DNA of 64,000 nucleotides from Isoetes taiwanensis (taxonomy: Eukaryota > Streptophyta > Lycopodiopsida > Isoetales > Isoetaceae): NCBI GenBank assembly GCA_021234155.1, contig JAJEKV010000060.1:4260451-4324450 (forward strand). Direction: 5' to 3'. Positions within the stretch are counted from its first letter, which is position 1; the number at the start of each line of letters is the position of its first letter. The notes below the pieces were generated by a model. It searched no databases, was not told the origin of the DNA, and was given only the letters and a program-made list of their open reading frames with translations. Position numbers and translations under genes: made by a program. Shown one piece after another: positions 58,085 through 64,000 of this stretch.

Positions 58085-58430
58085 GTTTTCGCAGGCTTTC
58101 TCGACTCGCGAGTCGAGAAAGGCATGCTTGTCCTGTTGCTGAAACCATTTGTATGTTTGTTTGTGTGACTGGATGCAGCCACAATCTATTATGATAATGG
58201 TTGTACATTGGGTTTCCTGGGCCTTTCTCGACTCGCGAGTCGAGAAAGGCACTGCTTGTCTCGTTGACGAAACCATTTGTATGCTTCCGTGTGTGATTGG
58301 ATGCAACCATATTCTAATGAGAATGGTTGTACTTTGACTTTTCCGGGCCTTTCTCGACTCGCGAGTCGAGAAAGACACTACTTCCCACGTCATTGGATGC
58401 AGTTGTGTGGAATGAATGTTCTCCATTGTA
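58085..58430 (+). repeat. Three tandem 126-bp units, each with the 24-bp palindrome
   Basis: Perfect palindromes at 58,097-58,120, 58,224-58,247 and 58,350-58,373, spaced 127 and 126 bp. The rest of the unit (gaaaccatttgtatg, tggatgcagccac, atggttgtac) is conserved too. The array lies 90 bp after the gene C stop codon. Confidence 0.95.
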
Positions 58431-58507
58431 ATTTGATTTCAACATTCTTTTCTTCGTTTTGACTAATGGCACCGTAATTGTTAATCATAGACTCTCCTTG
58501 CTCCAGG

Positions 58508-59014
58508 TGGTTCAGGCACAGATCCGACACCAGCACAGATCCCGCTCAGGCATCACAGAGACCGCTCCAGGCGGCACAGATCCCGCTCAAGGCGGAAGAA
58601 ATACCGTTCTGGCACAGATCCCGCTCACGCTACACTCTTGCCCGGCCTTTGGGATAAGGTTGCTCGTGAATTCAGACGCCATGCACACCCTGGGGATAAA
58701 GAACACGCGAAGAAATTTGAGACAGTCCAGGAAGCTCAAAGCATCTTGCAAGCATTGCATAACATCCACGGAGGTTGGGGAAGGAGCATATTCGATGAAA
58801 AGCTGCGGGAGGCGAGTGGAGAAGTCGGGTGGACAGGTCGGCCGGTAGCTCCAGAGGCACCTCCACGTGAGGCATTCCACACTCTTCAGGTTGCCCCCAA
58901 GGCTTACAGTCGGCGTGAAGAAGCGCCGCAAGTTAATCCCCTAAGGTGGACCACCTACCAAGATGATGTAACTGTAGTGACAGCAAGACCGCCATGGTCT
59001 CTGCGTCCGATGTA
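58508..59014 (+). CDS. Unidentified RS-rich ORF at the 3' end of the transposon
   Basis: After a good acceptor (cttgctccag) the frame reads GGSGTDPTPAQIPLRHHRDR, an Arg/Ser-rich stretch, then LPGLWDKVAREFRRHAHPGD, FETVQEAQSILQALHNIHGG and PLRWTTYQDDVTVVTARPPW to a stop at 59,014. It is uninterrupted for about 168 codons, unlike its neighbours. It may be the last exon of gene C (alternative splicing past the stop) or a separate gene. No family recognised. The right TIR follows 250 bp later. Confidence 0.45.
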
Positions 59015-59263
59015 AAATACATTGTACCTATTCAATTTATTAATAAAAATTCTTTTTCAACATCAGCTTTGGTTTCAATCTTTAATGAATTTCCTTTGTT
59101 TCAGTTGCATTGTTCTTGTTCTCGACTCGCTATCCAGGGAAATTGGAGGAAAGCTTCGATGCAGAGTTCTAGACAAAAATTCGAATTAAGGATAGTTCTC
59201 GGGTCGGGGTGCTCCTTTTCGTGTAAATTAACAGGGTTCCGAAAAAAAATGGGAATGGAATGA

Positions 59264-59288
59264 GTCCCACTTTAATTAAATACGACTT
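59264..59288 (-). repeat. Right 25-bp terminal inverted repeat
   Basis: Exact reverse complement of 46,526-46,550. ATAA follows directly, as it precedes the left end. Confidence 0.85.
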
Positions 59289-59292
59289 ATAA

Positions 59293-59680
59293 GTAAAAGT
59301 TACCATAAAGATAGAGCCTTGGAAGGATCTAGAAGCCTTGGAATTTGCTTAATAACTGCCTCAAAATCTAAAAAAGCATGGTAATTTTTTTGCAAGCTTC
59401 ATTCAGAATGAGCCATAAAACAATATCCAATAGCACAATCCTGTATTAATCAGCTGGTAGGTTGTGAAAGCCTACCAAACCCGGCTGAAAAATTGCTGTT
59501 TTAGCATAGATAACTTAACCAAACATATCCATATCATACACTATCAAAAAAATCTCGGAGAGAGCTTTCCAACGCAATAAAAATCATCTCAAACAGAGCT
59601 CTGGATCAAAAGTTATGATAAGAAATGTGTTGCCGGCGGGAAAACTGCACTACATGCGCCCTTCAAGCCTTTCATGTGCC
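59293..59680. other. No gene recognised
   Basis: Host or older repeat sequence flanking the transposon on the right. No motif seen. Confidence 0.4.
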
Positions 59681-59914
59681 CATTATGCACCACGTACACA
59701 AAAAGAGGGCTTTTGTTGTGAGCCATTGGTTGTTGACCATTACGCACCACACGCACAAAAAAAGGGCTTTTGTTGTGAGCCATTGGTTGTTTCCCATTAT
59801 GCACCACACACACAAAAAGAGGGCTTTTGTTGTGAGCCATTGGTTGTTGACCACTATGCACCATATGCACAAAAAAAGGGCTTTTGTCGTGAGCCATTGG
59901 TTGTTGACCATTGG
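59681..59914 (+). repeat. 57-bp minisatellite, four copies
   Basis: Units begin cattatgcaccac and contain gggcttttgttgtgagccat and tggttgttgac. Starts at 59,681, 59,738, 59,795 and 59,852, then a short partial unit. Because 57 is a multiple of three, several frames stay open across it on both strands; I take these as artefacts. Confidence 0.95.
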
Positions 59915-59929
59915 AAAAAAAAAGGCTAA

Positions 59930-60053
59930 AATCAATGGCTCAGAAATGGTGCACTCTAGATGTACGCATTAGTACATCCATTTGAATACATCAGGAAATC
60001 ATAGGAAAACTTTAGTAAAAAGCGTACAAAAACACAAAGAAAACCCCCTGTTA
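59930..60053. other. Short unassigned stretch
   Basis: Nothing recognised between the minisatellite and the candidate exon on minus. Confidence 0.3.
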
Positions 60054-60308
60054 TTATGCTACATATTCTGATATGATTAGATAATCTTTCCTCCATAGGG
60101 TTTCAACCGGCAACTGGTCATCTGTGCATAACCTAACAGAGTCATTTGTAGCATACTGTAAAGCTAAAGTATTTCTTAATTTTTCTTGCATTTTCGCCTC
60201 TGCATCCTCTTCTGGATTCGGAGATTGGGATAAGATTCGAAATAAATTATGTATGTCCATGCTAGATGATTCGCCTGTTGGGATTATTTGAACTAAATAT
60301 CTAGCCAC
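60054..60308 (-). CDS. Candidate conserved exon, family not recognised
   Basis: The minus frame reads ARYLVQIIPTGESSSMDIHN, LFRILSQSPNPEEDAEAKMQ, EKLRNTLALQYATNDSVRLC and TDDQLPVETLWRKDYLIISE before a stop. The composition is protein-like (amphipathic, well-spread charges) and it has no internal stop, so it may be a terminal exon of a real gene. I cannot name it. An internal ATG gives MDIHNLF. No neighbouring exon found. Confidence 0.4.
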   Translation of the reverse strand: MARYLVQIIPTGESSSMDIHNLFRILSQSPNPEEDAEAKMQEKLRNTLALQYATNDSVRLCTDDQLPVETLWRKDYLIISEYVA

Positions 60309-60884
60309 TTAATAATCTCCTTATATTCACCTCAACCACAAGTCTTCAAATATCTACTAAATGCAAATAAGATAAATTTCAAACAAAAGACTATGTAAGG
60401 TGAAATTTCACCAAATACAATGGTAATCTTCTTCAATGTTTATTCAATAGCCCAGGCATTTATTTTTCAAATGAATCCAATCAAAAACTATCTGATACTT
60501 TTCTGATCGTGCTTCTTAAATTTATTTACAGTCGGCACCAATTTTTTAGGAATCGGCACCGAATCCTGACGTCAATTTTGCTCCGTTCTATGTTTGGAAT
60601 CAAACATGTCATTTGATCACTTGATCGCAATTTTCCCCCCTTTTTCTAACCATTGAACCATATAGGTTAACTTGAAATAATGTTAACCTTCAATATTTTC
60701 ACATAGGTTAACATTCAAAACCATGTTGTTCTTCAATAACTTAAGACCATGCTATTCTTCAATAATTTGTGTTTCACTCCTAACAGAGTTTTACTCAGTA
60801 AGAATGCCCTATCCTTAAACTGTGCAAAAAATGTTCTGTAACATGTCATTGTATCTTACTGATAAATCCTTCCAAGTATTTGAT
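60309..60884. other. No gene recognised
   Basis: AT-rich, with the words ggttaac and cttcaata repeated around 60,660-60,770. No coding sequence seen. Confidence 0.4.
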
Positions 60885-61445
60885 GTGAATCGAAATCCAA
60901 GCCCTTCATACAACCAATGGTAAGCAAAAAGCAAACCAATTAGAAAAAGAATATAATCCAACAATGCGAATCCACCACTAGAAGCTATAACAATCTAGTA
61001 GCCAACCCGTCTAAAACAAAAAAAATTATTGATTTTTTAAAAGAAGAAGCAAAATCTAACAACATAAAAAGCTAAAGCATTTATAAATCAACACCTCATT
61101 TGCAACGTGGGTTTTTCATATTTCATTTAGAAAATATTATTAGTGACTTTATTCGCAAAATGACATTAATCTATTTAATCACAATTTCAATCTAGCCTTC
61201 TAATTTAAATAGTTTGTCTGATATGCTTTCTTAATAAGAAATTGAACCCAAGCCTAATACTGCCCCAGCCTACTGTTGGGCCTTTTTGCTAGTTTTTTTT
61301 TTTTTTTTTTTTTTTGGTATATCTTACTAGCATTGTTCCCTAATGGTGGCAATATGGGTGATAGTATTTGACCCAATGATATTCATGTGTTCAAGTTAGA
61401 ACCATGGCAGATATTTAGATTTGGGTGGATTGTATAGCTACAATG
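60885..61445 (-). repeat. Dispersed repeat, copy 2 (inverted relative to 2025-2600)
   Basis: Reverse complement of 2025-2600 over its entire length, with substitutions and small indels. A T-run of about 24 near 61,292-61,315 replaces the A-rich stretch of the other copy. Confidence 0.8.
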
Positions 61446-61939
61446 GTTTACTATGGAAACTTATTGGGTCTTTATTTACTCGTAATATTGCATAAACACT
61501 TTCGTAGTTCATCAAAACCCCTTTTCTTCTTAGCCAAAATTTGACCCTCCTCTCCATCTTTACGAATGGAGGCCGCTATTATCATCTTAGTTGCCTTAGC
61601 TATTTTTTCCAAGCAAAACCGAGCATGGACTTTTGAGCTAGTGAGAAGTTAGATGTGGCGGTGCATGGCATAGCATGTTCTTAAGGAGTGCAGGGTTATG
61701 GCATCTAGTATGCAAAGCAACGCTATGGAAAATGATGCTCGCAGGACAAATTTCCCCTTCCAAGACGCTGCTAAAGCAGGATGTTGATGAAGCGCTGATA
61801 CAACTCTGGTTTTAGTTTGAACAACATGCTATAATATAAGCAGATGCTTCTACTCTGGTCTATTTTGACAAGGATAAGGATGCACAATTTAGCTTTGGGT
61901 TCTTTTTCAATGAAAAAGTGGTTGTTGTTGTTGTATAAG
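61446..61939. other. No gene recognised
   Basis: Unassigned sequence between two dispersed repeats; a short gttgtt run at about 61,920. Confidence 0.4.
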
Positions 61940-62886
61940 TCGCAAATGGGGCTTCAATACTGCATCACAGAGTATCGCCATAATAAATCTGGTCTGATCA
62001 ACCAAGCCCTTGAATGCAGATGAAGAAGTTGGAGTTGCCAGATCCTTGAGAGAAGTATATCATGTTGAATTCATTTTCACTGTAAAAACATTATTCTTTT
62101 CAATTCCATGACCCATCCCATGTGATAATATACGGCAACAGAGAGAGAATTCAAATGCAACAACTCGGCTTATAAAAATTCACTATGAAAATTTATCTTA
62201 GTCAAGAATTTTAGTATGTACAACTTGGAGGCTGTCACATGTTAATTGTTCATTATATCAAGAAACTTACTCGTGAACATCATTTCCTCTTTACCATAAG
62301 TATTGTTGCCGACGAAATAATTAGAAGGAATCGCCAACAAGGGCTATGAATATATCATTACTGGATTGCGAACAGGTTTTGTCCAAGAGCACTAACATGA
62401 GTAACTTCAACCTACAAAAAGTCAAAGGTAATAGCAAAAACAACTTAACCCAACCAAACACTATTGTGCAAATCCTCACAAGTAGACCCAGACAACAGAC
62501 AACCATGTCCATTGGAAAAGGAATAGTTATTGGAATGGAATCCAAGCTCTAAGGTACACAAGCTCGAGTCCATAAGTTTGCAATTTATAGAAGGTTTTGG
62601 CTAGCAACTACCAATAGAACCAAAATTGTAGTCTAATTGCAAGAATACATCTTTTGAGGTTCAATTTTTTCTGCCTAACTGAATTATCTCAATCATAAAA
62701 TTAGACTCTAGGAACCAAAAAGTGTGCCACATTAAGTTTTGATATCAAGTTATAATTCCAACATTCTAGGATCCTTTGATAGAATGTAGTCCTAAGTTAG
62801 CAAAGTAGTCCTATTTCTTTACCTACATTTGGAAAAGATGTCTCAATCGCAATTTGCTCTTGTCCCTAGCCTTATAAATTGATCAT
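61940..62886 (+). repeat. Dispersed repeat, copy 2 (direct relative to 44,372-45,160)
   Basis: Same order of blocks as copy 1 (agatgaagaagttggagttg, tcatgttgaattcattttca, ggaatggaatccaagctcta, aaagatgtctcaatcgca). It has an extra segment at about 62,590-62,780. It ends exactly where the PPR relic begins. Confidence 0.85.
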
Positions 62887-62889
62887 CCT

Positions 62890-63620
62890 TCAACTAAAGC
62901 TCCATGAATGGAAAAATTATCAAGGAGACTAATAAATATGACCTTGTTTGGAGAAAAGCCCTCGAATAGCAATTCGTCATCGAGCTTGAGAGCCTTTTTA
63001 TCGTTACCCTCCTAGACGTATGCTGCAAATATACAGTCCAGGAAGTTAGGCCTGTTCTTGGCAATTTGGTAAAAATTGCCCTCCCATTGCTTACACTATC
63101 ACATTTGCCATACATATTGATATGACATCTCCCAAATGCAACACTTTCCTTGAAATCATTAGCATTTGTGATATGAGCATAGAAATATTTACCCCTAACC
63201 AGGTCCACTTGGCTGGAACATGCATCAACAAGACTTATTAAGGTCACCTTATTTGGTATGATATTTGTTGCATGCTTTTGGTAAAAAAGCATAAAGGCTT
63301 CATCAGTCCATCCTTGTTGGGCATATGCTGCAATCATGGCAGACCAAAAAATGACATCCCATTCAACCATTTTCTCAAAAATTGCCCATGCATCTTCCAC
63401 ATTACCACAATGACATGAGAACATATTTTTATCGTGTAGTTTGTCAAAGACTTGTCGAGCAGAATGCAAACTTTCTCATTTTCCATATGTACTAATAATT
63501 GCAGTGCCAATAAGACATCAAATTCCAATCTGCTCTTAATTACAAGGACATGAACTTCCTTGCTTCTAGATTCTCGAATAGGGCTCGCATGAAAACAGAC
63601 AAAAGCTCCCGACAAAAAGA
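62890..63620 (-). pseudogene. PLS-class pentatricopeptide repeat (PPR) protein fragment
   Basis: PPR proteins bind organellar RNA. Minus frames read EVHVLVIKSRLEFDVLLALQ, then after a shift LHSARQVFDKLHDKNMFS, DVIFWSAMIAAYAQQGWTDE, AFMLFYQ, NKVTLISLVDACSSQVDLVR, INMYGKCDSVSNGRAIFTKL and TGLTSWT. This is the P-L-S pattern (MYGKCGxxxxARxxFxxMxxRDVxSWxAMIxAYAQxGxxxEAxxLF, PNxVTFxSxLxACSS) common in early land plants. About five repeats remain. Frameshifts at about 63,400 and 63,040 and missing ends make it a relic; no E or DYW domain remains. Confidence 0.8.
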
Positions 63621-64000
63621 GAACTTCCTTATCAAAACGGGATCAAGGTCAAAGGTTGAAGGATGGCCAAAAAGGGGACAAGATCGGGAAAGAACATGTC
63701 ACAACATGGAAAGAGATGCCAAACTGGAATACCAAGCAGGAAGAAGGCCCTCCCCTGCCTGGTATCAAAGAAATAGATTCAAGGGAATTGCTGAGAGAGG
63801 ACTAGCTAGGCTTTTCATTCATCTCAGCAGTTTTTCTACAATGGAATAGTGGATAGCTGCACATCGCAGACTATCCAAAAAATGAAAAACATAGGGAATA
63901 TCCAGTTATAACACCTGGACCCCAAATAAATTTGTGTGCTACAGATGTTGGCTAGTGTACCTGCCGAGAGCTTATCGCCGGGATTAAAAAACCCTGCCCT
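63621..64000. other. No gene recognised
   Basis: A plus frame at 63,550-63,849 is open but has no known motif and overlaps the PPR relic at its start. Nothing else seen up to the end of the window. Confidence 0.4.

Larger units (their letters stand above)
46526..59288. mobile_element. 12.76-kb TIR transposon with DUF7869 transposase and FCP1-domain cargo gene
   Basis: The ends are perfect 25-bp inverted repeats at 46,526-46,550 and 59,264-59,288, starting aagtcgtatttaattaaa and followed by gtgggac. ATAA stands directly outside both ends (46,522-46,525; 59,289-59,292), a likely 4-bp duplication. Inside are a DUF7869-type transposase relic on minus (47,121-49,603) and, divergently on plus, the multi-exon gene C with its C-terminal FCP1 domain, palindrome arrays and a further ORF. 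Both gene and transposase contain frameshifts, so the copy appears decayed. I do not know a named superfamily with this combination. Confidence 0.8.

Noticed and set aside
59613-59972. Frames on both strands with 19-residue repeats (AHNKSPFFV and similar)
   Set aside because: They are translations of a 57-bp minisatellite whose length is a multiple of three; no start context or homologue suggests a real repeat protein.
44372-62886. The direct repeat pair read as LTRs of a retrotransposon
   Set aside because: No primer-binding site, polypurine tract, gag or pol between them, no shared terminal TG..CA, and the enclosed interval is explained by a TIR transposon.
1-64000. tRNA, rRNA or CRISPR loci
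   Set aside because: I saw no cloverleaf with A and B boxes, no rRNA core sequence and no regularly spaced identical repeats with unique spacers.

Overview
This is nuclear DNA of a land plant, most likely a seed-free vascular plant such as a fern. The clade is an inference; the land-plant call rests on several independent marks: a BiP-type HSP70, a PLS-class PPR relic, an LRR-receptor relic, a CACTA element with a TNP2 transposase, and TTTAGGG telomere-type repeats. Almost nothing in the window is an intact host gene. Nearly every recognisable coding region carries frameshifts or stops, so either the region is old and decayed or the sequence keeps uncorrected indels, or both.

Left part (1-12 kb): relics of an organellar EF-G, a fold-back MITE, a dispersed repeat, an inverted fragment of BiP, the 3' end of a LINE, a nearly full-length but broken BiP gene on the minus strand (7219 to about 5190), and pieces of an LRR receptor.

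Middle part (13,161-41,268): one 28.1-kb CACTA-superfamily transposon. Its ends are 29-bp inverted repeats (26 of 29 matching, starting CACAACAAGA and ending in TTTAGCGACG), flanked by the 3-bp duplication CAT. Inside, from left to right, are a GC-rich subterminal block, host-gene fragments (a RAD5-like SNF2 helicase; unknown ORFs), a TNP2 transposase gene with a first intron full of short repeats and a SET-like domain segment, a 10.6-kb tandem array of a 1.1-kb unit, a second decayed gene with the same kind of repeat-filled leader, and a second GC-rich subterminal block. A GC-rich motif (GCGTCGCATCGCGGCGT and variants) recurs at both ends and near each internal transcription unit.

The CACTA element sits inside the coding sequence of another gene ('gene D', minus strand: 5' part 43,872-41,269, 3' part 13,160-12,012). 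Gene D has a paralogue ('gene C', plus strand, 50,475-57,993) with at least one intron at the same position and phase. Both encode an unfamiliar N-terminal region, an acidic or charged linker and a C-terminal FCP1/NLI-type HAD phosphatase domain with a DxNG motif.

Right part (46,526-59,288): gene C is the cargo of a second transposon of 12.76 kb with perfect 25-bp terminal inverted repeats and a probable ATAA duplication. Its other gene, divergently oriented, is a decayed DUF7869-type (DDE-like) transposase. The gene C introns and 3' flank are studded with a perfect 24-bp palindrome. Beyond it lie a 57-bp minisatellite, second copies of dispersed repeats seen further left, and a PPR relic.
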